Assembly (NCBI GenBank): GCA_006384855.1
Contig: VCJN01002289.1
Location: 124,001-188,000 of the forward strand
DNA: 64,000 bases
Origin: Tetraselmis striata
Taxonomy: Eukaryota > Chlorophyta > Chlorodendrophyceae > Chlorodendrales > Chlorodendraceae
Direction: 5' to 3'
Part shown: positions 22,167 through 33,899 of the stretch, one piece after another
Numbering within the stretch: the first letter of the stretch is position 1
Layout of the letters: each line of letters starts with the position of its first letter
Notes under the pieces: generated by a model
What the model saw: the letters and a program-made list of their open reading frames with translations, nothing else
Databases searched by the model: none
Told to the model about the DNA's origin: nothing
Made by a program: the position numbers and the translations under genes

Positions 22167-24742
22167 TAGACAGGGGCTCGGAGGTTCGTATTTGTATATT
22201 GCTGTGGTATCACTGGTGTTGTGGGGGCTCAACTCGACCGGGAACGGTATCGGCAGGGTGTCCCGAGATTCACAGCGGAGGAGACAAGAGATGTGGAATA
22301 CCGGGTGGCGCGTCAAAGTAGGAGGCCGGATGAGTTGGTAGGCTTGCGAGGAAATTTGCGGACGATGGGATATGGGCCGATGTAGCGTTGACATAATTTT
22401 CGAACGGGTTGATTGCGAAGCAAGAGGTGCTGTGTAGACGATGCTGTGCATGGATGATGTGTAGACGAACTGATATTGAATTTGGTACGTATAACGAGCT
22501 TTAAAACATACTTTGCCAAAAATCGGAGGTGAAGCGGGGGTCGCGATCGGATATTATATAGTTTGGCCAAGGCCATGGTGGCGGAAGATGTTATCAATAA
22601 ATAAGCGTGCGAGTTGGGGGGCGTCTATATGGATGCTACAGGGAACGAAGTGGGCTTGTTTAGTGAAGGTGCGTACGTACATACGAACGTTGCGATAGTG
22701 TCGAAGCCATTCTCGCGGGGGCAGGATAGTGATAAAGTCCATTGAAAACGCGATTGAGGATACGCTTACCGTAGTAGTTTGCTTTGGTAGTATAGCTTTG
22801 GCGAAGACGATCAATAAATTCTACACTAACTTGAAATAATGTGGCAGTCGGGCATGTGTGTTAGACCTCTCAAGCGGTTGAGTGTCATGTCTTGTTAAGT
22901 CTTGGCATAATAAATTCGGGCGACGAAACCGGGCATCGGCCTCCTTCTAAGAGCTTTTATTGCGGTATAATATGTGAGCACGGGCTTTCGGTGCGGGTTG
23001 GTTTGCTAGGTATGGTAAAACAATACGGAGCCATACTGAGTGACGGACGGCGGCCTATCTAACGCCGCCGGTTGGGCGGGCAGGTGGCGTAGTAACTAGG
23101 AATGACCGCGATCTTAAAACTATTTTCTATCTAGCAGCATCGTTTGGTCAAGGCGTAACCACGCGAAAACGTTATTGGGCATAGGTGGGGTATCCGGTAT
23201 GGGTAGATCGTGATACTTGTACATAATCATCGCACTGTCGGAGGTGTCATTTCGCATTTTGCTGAAGTATCACAGCGCATAAGGCCTAGTCAAAGCATAT
23301 ATTGTGTACGTGCGTTAGAGGCGACGTAATTGTTCGAGCTGTTTCCTATAAATTCTATGTGTGTATATATTGGAACATTTTTAAAAAAAGGGTGCGGTCA
23401 TGCGAGAGTATTCATGTATATATTTGAAAGATATATTGATTGCCGACTTCGACGAATCGTTGCATATGTTGTGCAGTTTTAGGCGGGCTCCGTCGCGAAT
23501 TATCATCGGAATTACCGGAATTATTATCGCGAAATGTTAATATCGGAAGGGCGCGCGTGCCCCGTTGGTTATCTAGTGACTAAAATATTCGAGTTCGTAC
23601 TTGGTATAGGAGAATTACTCAGTCGCAATGGTATGTGATGCTAGTAAATAAAACAAGCGTGGTATACACTGTATTATGTGTTCAGCGAGGGAGATACTAA
23701 ATACCAAAACCGATGTCGTCAAAGTGGACCAGACTGAACATGTTTTCATGCGACTGCAAAACGTTACTCGTCCATCGTTAAAACGCCGACGTGGCATTGG
23801 ACATGCCAAATGGCATAACTAGGAATTCGTACTGACCGATTTGAACGTAAATTTGTGAGCGTCCGTATTTTTATTCCAAGGTGGTGTTGCTGGACCAAAA
23901 CTAAGCCAAGGGCGGAATACACGGCAGCGCTGGAGAGCATACCTAAGAACATGGCGGCGTGTGGTATCGGGAAACCTATTCGGCGGGTATATTTGTGCAA
24001 CTGACGATAGTCAATACACATGCGCATGCCCATATTGTCATGTTGGGCAAGTATGGCAGGTGCGCTAGAAGGCGGAAATGATTCCCCAGCAAGTCCTTGT
24101 CTAAAACGGCGCTTAAATGCTTTTCATATTCTTCTAACTTGGCAGGTGGAATGGTAGAAGGCGATATATTTTGCCGGGTGGTACATGTACAGCCTAGAGT
24201 AGAGGTAGTTCTAAGTCAGAGCTGAGGCGTAACTGTGGAATAAGGGAATTCAATGGTTGGCATACTTATTTATGTTTGAGTATAAGGGGTAGTATAGTAT
24301 ATTGAGAAGTATATTGAGTACATTATGCATATTGATCGGTAGTGATAGCGGCAATGTCATTATCAATGGATTGGGCCTAAGTGCCTTTTATTGCGTCGTA
24401 TTCGCGGACTACGGCGCAAAAGAATACGGTGTAGGGATATTTGAAGTAGTTTTCGCGCCATAGTGTTAGCATAAATATATATGGCGTCGACATTGCCGGA
24501 GCGGGGCTTGATAGGGCACGTGACGGTGTGGCCATTGAGGAACGCGAGGGAGCCGGCGGTCAACTTAACATGCGGAATTTTATTCGTGAGGAAGGATTGG
24601 CCGAGAACGGCGTCGAAATTATTTGTAAGTTGGTTATGATTAATTCAACCTCTGTTTGATATATGCAGCCCCCCTCGTAAGTCTTGACCTGTGTGTATCT
24701 GTCCATATCGCCATGTAAGCACCGGCGGCGCCGACCGCGGAG

Positions 24743-24871
24743 TGGTACAGTGGCGCATTTTTATGATCTAATTATTCATCAACGACTTGAGATGTGATAG
24801 GTGGCGGAGGGGGGGGGGGGGGGGGGGCTGCCTGTTACGCTCGTGATTCCGCTCTTCGCAGGTTCGAACCC
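24743..24871 (+). other. Possible pol III-type box A / box B pair (SINE or tRNA relic)
   Basis: A good box A, TGGTACAGTGG, at 24743-24753 and a good box B, GGTTCGAACCC, at 24861-24871. They are about 118 bp apart with a G-run between, too far for an ordinary tRNA, and no cloverleaf can be drawn. Confidence 0.3.
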
Positions 24872-26052
24872 TCCCGGGCCCCTCGGTGGAAATATAACAT
24901 AAGGGGGTAAGGGGGGCCCGATGCAAATATTTTTAGGTTCTCCTACAATCCCTAGTACAGTGGCTTACCGCGCAACTCGCATCCCGATAAAAAGGCGATG
25001 TGCTCGCCCCGCGCGGGCGAATTTTCCCCGCTTAGGGGTCCGCTAGGCGCAGCCCAACAGCAGAATATGGGAGCGTATTGATGGCCAGCCATACCACATA
25101 CCCTGGACGATTTCCTAGCAGGTGACCATATGACCCACCCGCTGACTCGGGGGCTGCACCCCTGCGCAGTATGGGCTGATGCCCGGCTCTACCAAGGGCG
25201 CATTGAATGAGGACAGCTGCTGTAGGTGGGCTGGCTTTTGAGCAAGCCTTTATCGCAACATTGGCCGTTTTGCGGGGACTGCTCACTTGCTTGCATGCCG
25301 ACGGTGGGGAGAGCGCGCGTTTGTGAATGTGCTCTACGATGGTAGAGCTAACTCTTGGCGTGCATCAGTACAGACGATAGAACGCAAATACGTGCGATAT
25401 AAAAATTCCTACCCTCGTGACATTGGGTTATCAAATTCATTACTAACCCTGAACAATGACACGCACACGTATGGCTTTTACAACGAGAGCCCAACAAACG
25501 CCACTTAGGGCTCCCCCCACGCATGATCTCGTGTTCACGTATGACACATGGAACTGCGCGGCCGGAAACGAAGGTGATGAGGGCTCATAATGAGCCAATG
25601 TACAACTGGTGCTTGCTTGACAAGGGGGGCAAGACTTTTGTGGGCAGGTGTATGTCCTTTCTACATAATTACATAATTTTATCGTGCGGGACTGCGACGC
25701 TAGTGGCATGCGGCCGGCTGCCATGATTACTCGTAATCTGTCGAGCGGCGCGGTTTTGATTTTCGCGGCGCTTACTAGGTTCATGATGAACCCGGTTCAC
25801 CTGGAGGTTGTGCAGTGAAAACGTACTAATTACACGAACTATCGCTAAGTACTTTAAGCGCCGCTAATACTTGTCATAGAGACGCGAGTGTGCTGCGCGG
25901 TCCGGCGGCCGCGCCGCGCGCCGATGCTGAGGGCATCAGTGCATGCCCGTCTGCCAGAGGGATGCATGGCGCCAAGGACGGGAATCTCGCAAGACGACAG
26001 CACAAGACGCGACAGGAGTTGCTGTCGCTGGGGCACAAAGGACTCGCGAGCC

Positions 26053-27078
26053 TCACTCACACGGAGTGCCATACGCGGGGCACCACCGATTGGTGGCGCG
26101 ATGTCCCAAAGCACCACTTGCCCCGCACTTGGCGGCCTTCCTCTTGGTCGGCTGCCCAGCCAACGGGGGCCTCCGTGAAGCTCCTGTCGGAGGCTGCGAC
26201 GCTGCGACGTAGCTTCTGGCCGCCTGGCTGCAAACTACGGGGTCGGCAGCGTGTTGCTGCACTAACTCGGCCAAGGGTTGCCGGGACGGAGCTTGGCGGG
26301 CCTCCTCTGGCTGATGTGACGGGAGGTTGGACTCTGCCGAGGTCTCGCTCGGTATGCTGCCCGGGTCGATTATTGCCTTCCTGCTCCCAGGTGGCGCCTT
26401 GTCCGGTCGCGTGAAGTAGTATTGAAGGTGGAGCCGTAGCCCGCGAGAGTTGCATACGGCGTTTGACGCCGAGGGCTCCCTTAGGCCTGCCCTTGTGCTG
26501 GAGAGTAGGGGGATTGCACACAGGGAGGTAATGTGCCCCCTCAGTAGTAGGAAGGCAACCATCGGTGGCCACTCGCTGCAGGTAGTGCAACAAGTCGTCA
26601 TGCATGTGGAAGGGCGCCGTCGACCACTGCCTGGATGGCCCGCTTGGCAGCTCCTAGCAGCTCGCCATACACTGCCATCTTGCCGATCCGGTCACGAACG
26701 TGATTGTGGTCTCCCAGTTGCAGGTGGAGTGCGCCGATGTCGGCCTCGTCCTCTCCCGCGTTGGCGACTAGGCCATCCAAGCATGGGACGACAGTGTTGA
26801 AAGACGCATGTCCGTCCCTCCCCGCCAACAGGGATGAAAAGGGTCATCTCCTCACGCATAGGCTGAGCTTGCCGGAACCACAGCTCATGGATCATCCCAA
26901 GATGAAATGCGCCGCGGCCAAAGTTGATGAAGACAGCCCAGAAGTGCCGCGACATGGCACGCCGCTCCTGACAGAGTTGGCACAGGTACACTGAAAAGAT
27001 GGGAAGCAATCTTGGTTCTGCACTTTGTCTTTTAGGAGGACAAAATGGGGGTTGCTGCGCCCATTGTTGATGGTGCAC
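26053..27078 (-). pseudogene. C-terminal part of the MULE transposase (SWIM-like finger and zinc-knuckle-like tail)
   Basis: Around 26900-27078, CQLCQERRAMSRHFWAVF resembles the SWIM finger C-x-C...C-x-H of MULE transposases, with Ser in place of the third Cys. At the low-coordinate end, KCGASGALGHRATNRWC resembles the CCHC-like knuckle that ends many MULE proteins, again with Ser for Cys. The frames between are broken, so this part is decayed. Confidence 0.5.
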
Positions 27079-27384
27079 TTGGTGAAGATGATGCAGAGCG
27101 CGTGCGCCGTGAGGCTGTGGATGTCAAATGCAGGCCCGCAAGTGCCTCTGTGATGCTGCTGAAGCGAGGAAGGTCTGCCAAGTCATCCGCGTCCCCCTTA
27201 AGTTCAATGGTGTGACCTGCACAATTAGGGCGCATGATTATGCTACATACATTCCCAGAAATCGCACTCACAAACTTGAGTACGGGGGCGATGGATGGCT
27301 ATTATTGCACTTTCCATGCTGTAACTATATACTCCATCCAACATATCTCGCAGAGGGGGGCGTTGGCGGACATCACATACGTAT

Positions 27385-27605
27385 TTGGGGCGCGGGCAGG
27401 CGGGCGCCATATATATATTATCACGCTGGTACTTAATTGATAAAGCCGGTGGGCGCCAGAGGCGCAGTATACGTATTCGGGGCGGTGCGCGGGGGCACGG
27501 GCAGGTGGTACATCACGCCAGGTACATATTATTACGTTGGTGCTGCATTGATAAAGCCGGTGGGCGCCAGAGGCGCAGTACACGTATTTGGGGCGGTGCG
27601 CGGGT
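27385..27605. repeat. ~113-bp tandem duplication inside the MULE
   Basis: TTGATAAAGCCGGTGGGCGC followed by CAGAGGCGCAGTA occurs near 27437 and again near 27550, with surrounding sequence also repeated (about two copies plus a partial one). It separates the SWIM-like end from the catalytic core of the MULE. Confidence 0.8.
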
Positions 27606-27856
27606 TGGGGACTACCTGATGGGACGCATGGCGGTCATGTTCCATGCTGCAAAGGGCGACGTCGTAAATAGCATATGCTTGCACCTGCTTCACTGCCTCG
27701 TTCAAACCATAGTTTGTCAGGTTGGAGCGCAACTTGTCGTACACCGCCGGGATGGCCGTCCTCGCAAAGTTCCCTGCCACATGGGGGTTCATGCTGGTGC
27801 GCGCATCGGCATGAGCGGTTCTCGCTTCCTCCCACTGCTCCTTGAGCAGGACCTCC

Positions 27857-28639
27857 CTAAGCAGCTTGTATGTGGAGGGGAGAATTCTTGCGAAGGTGCC
27901 GCTTCAGCAAAAAGTTTTGTGCTTCTCCGCGTTGCGTGGACCGGCACCCAGCAGTGAAGACACGGCAGTAACAGTCGGCCGAGTATTTGGCATTGTGGGC
28001 GAGCTCCTTGTTTAGATACGATGCGCACTCAAGGTAGCATTGCAGTAGGGACTGATATAGCGCCTTGAATGTCCCTTCGGAAATCTGAGCCTGCGCGATG
28101 GCGAAGTCCCTCGAGAACTGTTTGTTGCGCTGGCCGAGGCGAGCAACGAGATTCTTGCGAAGGTTCTTGCAAATGTGCCAGATGCACCACTGGATGAATG
28201 CATGTCCGAACACCAGCTCAACGGCAGCTGTTGCTCTAGGGTCAGCGTCGATGAAGATAAAACCTGGGCACATACCAGTGACGCGCAGGAGGGTTGAGTA
28301 CCGCCACTCGTAGTCCACAGTCCCCTCCCGTAGCGTCAAAGCTTGCGCGAGGCTTACAGTGTGTCCATTCCTATGCAAACAATATATGTTAGCAATCTGT
28401 GCCTTACCGCATATGCTTGTTTTCAACAAAGAATAACAATGGTGTGGCACCACACAATTGCATGCTACAAATCTGATCGGAGCTGAGAAGAGGCCTAAGG
28501 GCATTCCGAATTGGTTGGTCAGGTAGGTATGGTCGTGGATGAGCACAGAAGGAGTGTCTGCCGCTCGCTCTCGTTGTCTTGGGGACATCCAAAATAGATG
28601 TGTCAGCCTGTTCTTGCAGTCCACTATGTAAACCACCAC
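27857..28639 (-). CDS. MULE transposase catalytic domain
   Basis: A 260-residue open frame with the DDE triad of the MULE family: D36 in VLIHDHTYLTNQFGMPL, D131 in PGFIFIDADP followed by the WCIWHICKNL block, and E239 in STQRGEAQNFLLK. The family cuts and pastes DNA at the terminal inverted repeats. Residues ~52-92 look unlike the family and may be an unspliced in-frame intron: the sequence before ends in FGMPLGLF and after resumes at HRNGHTVSLAQAL. The N-terminal DNA-binding segment is in a separate frame upstream (28850-29554). Confidence 0.8.
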   Translation of the reverse strand: MVVYIVDCKNRLTHLFWMSPRQRERAADTPSVLIHDHTYLTNQFGMPLGLFSAPIRFVACNCVVPHHCYSLLKTSICGKAQIANIYCLHRNGHTVSLAQALTLREGTVDYEWRYSTLLRVTGMCPGFIFIDADPRATAAVELVFGHAFIQWCIWHICKNLRKNLVARLGQRNKQFSRDFAIAQAQISEGTFKALYQSLLQCYLECASYLNKELAHNAKYSADCYCRVFTAGCRSTQRGEAQNFLLKRHLRKNSPLHIQAA

Positions 28640-28849
28640 CCACCGATCGCCATGTGCCTTGTACCCTAGCTGGGAGGATAGTCGAGTGTGCGCATCCCGT
28701 GTACCACCCTTGGGCCTGCCGCCGATGTTCTTGATGTCCTAGGAACTCAGCTGAGGGGCTTCAGGGTAGAGCGCTTGTAGGGCCTGAAGCATCTCATGCG
28801 GTTCCAGACTGCTGGTAGTGCTGCCGAGTGTCGTCAAGAACTTGCGGTA

Positions 28850-29554
28850 CTACTCGGTAAAATCATCAATGCGATGAGCGTAGTCGATGACCTGTTGGTT
28901 GTTGTATTGCTGATGGTTGTGCTCCATATTCCGCAGTGTGACACTCCACTTCCCGGTTGTTTTGTCCCGGGTAGCGTTGATCTGGAAGGGGCACCGGTGG
29001 GCCTTGTTGACTGCCTTCTTTGAAGTGGTTCGGCGCGTCTTGTCGACGTCGCACTCTAGCACACGCTTCCGCTCAGCTACGCGCCCGCCGATGCTGCACT
29101 TCATGATAAGCATGTTTGGGTTGCCCCCTTCACCGACAGCCTTGACACCAAGCAGCCGCGCCCACCGCTGCACAGGTGTCCTAGCGTCAGCCTTGTCAAT
29201 ACAATCTTTCAGGTCCGGCCCGTCAAATTCGTTGTGGTAGCGGCCATTGTACCACTCGTGACAGTGGTCGCCTGAGTGCTGTCGACTGCCGTCCTCGTTG
29301 TGAGAGAGGTCAGCATGCGCAAGAACGCCTGCCGGCATCGGTACGTTCTCCTCCAAACAGTAGCAAATGCAGCAAAGAGGTATGGACGTGTTTTCGAACT
29401 TGTGTACCGCCTCGAAAGCGATCTGGCATAGATGGTGCGCCGGCGACTGGCAAGTCACGCAGAAACGGCACAACGGTAGCTCGGGATGGCGGCACGCCGG
29501 GTACGCACACCGCCCGCTGGGACAATTTGAGTCGTGGGCCATGATGAAGGCCAC
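28850..29554 (-). CDS. MULE N-terminal DNA-binding segment (FAR1/FLYWCH-type)
   Basis: A 234-residue frame with an N-terminal Cys/His cluster (CAYPACRHPELPLCRFC) and a C-terminal WRKY-GCM1-like zinc finger ending HRCPFQINATRDKTTG...WSVTLRNMEHNH, the pattern found before the transposase core in FAR1-type MULEs. It probably joined the core at 27857-28639 by splicing, or is now separated from it by decay. Confidence 0.65.
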   Translation of the reverse strand: MAFIMAHDSNCPSGRCAYPACRHPELPLCRFCVTCQSPAHHLCQIAFEAVHKFENTSIPLCCICYCLEENVPMPAGVLAHADLSHNEDGSRQHSGDHCHEWYNGRYHNEFDGPDLKDCIDKADARTPVQRWARLLGVKAVGEGGNPNMLIMKCSIGGRVAERKRVLECDVDKTRRTTSKKAVNKAHRCPFQINATRDKTTGKWSVTLRNMEHNHQQYNNQQVIDYAHRIDDFTE

Positions 29555-29787
29555 AATCGGAACCCATCCACGCAGCGTGCACGCACATAGGGGGTAGGCA
29601 AGAATGTCAACCTGGTCAACGGATGCGCCATCGTGGTCTCATTCAAATAGGGTAGCACGCCACCCGCATGATGGTGACGTCTCGACCGAGCCGACCGTCT
29701 GACGCGCGGCGGAACATCAGTCAAAAGTATTGATTTTTCAATACTGTGTAATGTACTGAGTGAACCGGGTTCACCATGAACCTAGTA

Positions 29788-31579
29788 GCATTTCCGTTAA
29801 TTTTGCGCAGGTGAAGGAAGGCGTCACTTATAAATAAAGCATTACGCCGGAATCTAGTATTCGCAGCATATAGTGGGCGACGGGAGTAAGTTTTGATAAT
29901 CAGTCCATTTGGGTGTTTAGCGACATTAAATTGTTATCGGACATAGAGGTTACGAAAGCTTTTTTCGGTTTCAAAGCGGGGCTAGTGGAGGTTTAGACGT
30001 CCTATTATTGGGCACAGGGGTCTTACCATTTTACTCAAGCTCCAAAGCCTTCATGTGGTCTGCGCGCATACCAGTACTGTCGTTGTGTGCGGTGGCTGAC
30101 TACTGGCTGGCCGCCTGCTTGTCGACAGTGTTGTCGGCGAGGTAAATATCCATGATCCAGTTGGTTGGTGGCATTCGCAAGTCGCCAGTGGCAGTTGTGG
30201 CAGCGTGGAACAAATATGTCCCGGCCGGGTACGGGTGGATGGGGCGGTCTTTACACCAGATGGGCGTCACGATTTTCCAAGGTTGAAATGCCAGCGGCGG
30301 GTAAAACAACGCTAATACGGGAATGGTATAGCGTGTAAGGATTTACTCCGTATATAATAATGCTGGGTATATCAGTAATGCTACAGTCGGAACTATGACT
30401 AAACAACAGCATGCCGACGAATTCTTTATTATTTGTTATCATATATATAGGCGCACATGCGTAATGTGCGAAGTGAATAAACACAGTATCACCGATAGCA
30501 GATAGATGTAAAAGACAGATTATCGCATGTACAAAAACTCGGATAGACCGAGATAAATGCAGACGCAAAGCATTAAAGATAAGTGAACTGCAGATGTAGT
30601 CGCTAGTTAGGCTAGTCGCTAGTCGTTAACTCGATGTTCTAGCTATTTGCCGAGGCATGTAAGTGCAGTCATCACGATGACTACACGAGTGGAGGTGGGG
30701 GGGCATGCAGTAGTTGGCCAGGCATGCTTGGCTTTTTGCTAGTAGCGCCGGGGCGGCGTTGGTAATATTTTTTTGATAGCATCGGCACGTTCCGCGATCG
30801 CGGATAGCGTGTGGCAGTAGCTGAGTCATCTGGGATAGCAAAGCAGGCAGATGCTAGCAGGAACCGGCACAGCTCGCGCTAAGGCAACGAGTATTATGCC
30901 GACTCGACATGCAACGGGCGTGATGAGGAGTTTCCGTCGTGCGCACACCGGCTCGCAGGGCTCGGCCGCGCTGTCAGGAGCTAGCTCGTTCTCTGGGGGC
31001 AGGTCAAGAGGTATTTTCTCGGGGATGGGGGATAAACTTGGCCAACAAGAAAGATTGTCGATTGATTATAATTCGAAATCGAATCTAGGCTGGCCCCAAA
31101 CGGTCATCAACCGGCATGGACGTGCAAGTGCAGCTTGGTAATGCCCTTAGTTGCCTTGTCGGCTGCCACTGTCGGGCACCGGGCCTCGCTCGTCGACGAG
31201 CATTCTCTGATGCAGTGGCTCATGCGGCCACATCCATCGCACATGCCGTCATAGCGGACATAGGCCGAGGGTCGGGGTGTGGCTGCTGCATGCGTGGCAG
31301 CGGGAGGGGGCGCGCGCGCCGGGGGGGGGGGGGGGGGGGATTATGTCCGTTGATGATGCGTGGATGACGTCCGCCGTGGTTAGGGCGCGGGTCGGGGGCT
31401 TGGCCAGCTCGATTAGGATGACACGGGCCACCATGTGTCGATCTCCACGGCCCCGGCGGTGCTAGTAGCGGCGGCGGCGCCGGCAGGGTGGTCGTCCACA
31501 ATGGCAGCGGCGGGTGACCGGCATATACGCGGTGGAAGCGCGGCATGGATCTTTAACTAGAGCGCGAACGAAACCAATG
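29788..31579. other. Remaining interior of the Gypsy-type fossil
   Basis: No recognisable domain. Should correspond to the gag side of the minus-strand element. Contains a G-run at 31321-31339. Confidence 0.35.
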
Positions 31580-31810
31580 TATGCTTTGGGCAAGGTGCTT
31601 TAGCGTAGGCAAGGAAAAGGTTTGGAGCAAAGGAATTGTTTAAGTGTGCCGGGGCGTACACGGCTTTATACAAATTGGCTAGCGGCTTGACACTCGGTTG
31701 CACAAAGACGCACGCTAGGCTTCGGAAGTGCAATCTAGTCTTGGGTCATCGGCCATCGCTGCAGCATTGCTACGGTATTGTATTGCTGCGGCATTGCGGT
31801 ATTACTGCGG
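31580..31810 (-). repeat. LTR-like direct repeat, right copy
   Basis: Partner of 21937-22166, same orientation. On the minus strand, the sequence just inside it reads TTGGTTTCGTTCGC, faintly like a tRNA primer site, which fits this being the 5' LTR. Confidence 0.7.
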
Positions 31811-33899
31811 CATTACTGATGCGGCTTGGGATGGTATGGTGCGGCCTCGTACAAATATGTACGAGCTATTGTGTGACATGTACTTGTGGCGCACGAGCGA
31901 GTACAAGAAGCAGATGAGTACGTAGTACAGGTACATGTATGAGTATGCACGTAAGGTTATGGTGGTAACCCTAACATACATGTCTGAACACTAGAGCGTA
32001 AGTAGACCTGATTTCCAATAATATTTCTAATTAGATTTCAAAATAAAATACGCGATTTCTCCCGGATCCGGGATCCCAGGAGAAACGGAGCCGCTACAAT
32101 CCGACAGGCAGGCGCGTTGGCTGTGGGATGGGATCGACCCGCCCCGCCCAGCCAACCCACTCATCTGGTGTCGGGCTCCGCCCCGCCTTATCCTCCGGTT
32201 CGCCGTTGATATAGTATGCAGCCTCGGCACCGCGCCGCGCACGTCGCGCGGCCCGTTGCCCATGGTGCAGGCCCTAGCCAACCCACGACTGTCGGCCCCC
32301 GATACCGCGACCACCCGTACCGCCAGCAACACCAAAATATACGGCAATGGTGGGCGGCTCGCGACCGCCTCGGCCGCATAGGCGGCGTGAGCCGGGATTT
32401 CCGTGGCGACCCCGCAGCAGCCGATCTGCGCGCGGCCACTACCCACATTTTCGCCATGGTGTCGCCGGCTCGGTCGGGCGAGTTAGGGCATGACGTGTAT
32501 TGTCTATAACTTGTGTTTTGACTAAGCTCCCTTTCTATCGACGCGGTTTTGGCCCTAGTGGCTTACTGAAATAGCAAAACGCGATACCCCTACTGCGATG
32601 GCGGGTGATCAATCGTCGGGCGGCAGTCGCGAGGCGGACCTCGCAGCGGCAGTCCCGGGACATCCACGCGCCCCCAGGCCACCACGTCCGCTCTGTATGT
32701 ATCCTCGACGGGGGGAGGAGGTAAATATATTGAGTGAGCGGCAGCTGATGGGCTGGCTGGGGGTGTGTTGGCGGGACCGTGATGCGCCGCCCGCAGTGCC
32801 GGGCAGGTATTGCGGGCTGCGATGCGGACCCCGGGGTGCATGGGCAAGGCGGGCGCGGTGCGAATATTCGCACCGTTTTCGGATCGCGAAATGTCGTACG
32901 GGTTACCGCAGGAAGTAATGTGCACAATAATGCAACGCCGCACTCGCTGGAATCTCTTGCACAATGATACAGGGGGTCAATCGTGATAAAAATGTGCCAC
33001 GCGCCCCTACTTAATACATCGCCTTAAGATCCTCAACGATCATTTCCTCATGCGGTAGCTCTAACGGTACGTAGGACGCCCACGAAGAGTATAACATCCC
33101 GCTTGCTGGACATCCGTGGAATAATCACACAAGATGTACGCAAACCTACATCCGTAAATCAGCCGCCGGAATGTTCAAACCCAGAATAACACGGATGGGC
33201 ATGTCGCTGTATCATGTACAGTTTGACACGGTATACCGTGTCAAACATTCACGATTGTTGTAATCACGTCTTAGGATTTTGGGGTGGCATCCCCGCGCCA
33301 CTGCCTTATTTTACACGATTACGCGTGTCGATGCGCTTCAATGTTTACTCCCAGATTCGTGCATTCTCGCGGTTTTGGACCGTGCAAAATAATGCTCAAC
33401 CCCCCGGAGACGGTACTAACTAAACCTTCCACCCTCCGCTGAATGATCCGCTCTCGCTGGTGAGGCTGCTGCTCAAGCCGAGGCTCTACTTTTCTTTCTT
33501 CTCCACGGGGTTCCCTTCCTGAAGACCCCGTTGCTATGTCTGACAACGGCTCACCCACCGGCCCCAAGACGGTCGACGCCGGCAAGGCGGCGGCTGTCGC
33601 GAGGGCGTTGGGACGATGGCTACTGCGCAAGGCTCCATCGAGGCGGCGCATCGTGAGGCGGAAAACACGAGAATGACGCAAATAATCGAGGATGAGCAGT
33701 TCTCCGGAGTCTTCACCACCTAAGAGGCTCCTATGCCGCCGGCTGTCGCCGGTGAAGAGGACGCCATTCCAAGCGGGAACGAGTTCCGCGCCGGTGGTTA
33801 GGACCGGAACGTCCGTGCCCCCTTCGCCCGTTCAAGCGAACTGCGCTATCTTGATTCGAAATAAATCGCCCTCGGTACGGCTCCGCCCGATCTGAGAAC
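31811..33899. other. Region without a recognised gene
   Basis: No supported CDS. The only clear structure is a perfect 26-bp palindrome at 33221-33246. Plus-strand frames from about 33690 may belong to the following YR element. Confidence 0.4.
33221..33246. repeat. Perfect 26-bp palindrome
   Basis: Each half is GTTTGACACGGTA and the two halves are exact inverses with no loop. Confidence 0.95.

Larger units (their letters stand above)
25773..29787 (-). mobile_element. MULE (Mutator-like) DNA transposon
   Basis: A 4.0-kb element with imperfect inverted ends of about 28 bp: left TACTAGGTTCATGATGAACC at 25773, right its inverse ending at 29787, each carrying a GGTTCAC inner part. It encodes on the minus strand a DNA-binding domain, an MULE transposase core, a SWIM-like finger and a zinc-knuckle-like end. 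No clean 9-bp target duplication is seen, so the exact ends are uncertain. It lies inside the Gypsy-type fossil. Confidence 0.75.
21937..31810 (-). mobile_element. Ty3/Gypsy-type LTR retrotransposon fossil, interrupted by a MULE
   Basis: A minus-strand relic bounded by two ~230-bp LTR-like direct repeats 9.6 kb apart. Recognisable parts: an integrase core (~22554-22814, with SMDFITILPP and FTKQAHFVPC) with its C-terminal segment and a possible chromodomain-side piece (~22170-22450), and reverse transcriptase (~23764-24033, MCIDYRQLHKYT). The order RT then integrase fits Ty3/Gypsy. Protease and gag are not recognised. A 4-kb DNA transposon sits inside (25773-29787). The element is clearly old: many breaks, no long intact frame, and LTR copies differing at roughly one site in six to eight by eye. 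Confidence 0.72.

Noticed and set aside
24743-24871. A second tRNA gene
   Set aside because: Box A and box B are about 118 bp apart with a G-run between them and no cloverleaf can be drawn.
25773-29787. Nine-base target duplication for the MULE
   Set aside because: The bases outside the two ends do not match convincingly, so I give none.
30100-31546. Various 60-110-codon frames in the fossil interior as host genes
   Set aside because: No conserved motif, no plausible splice structure, and they lie between LTR-like repeats.
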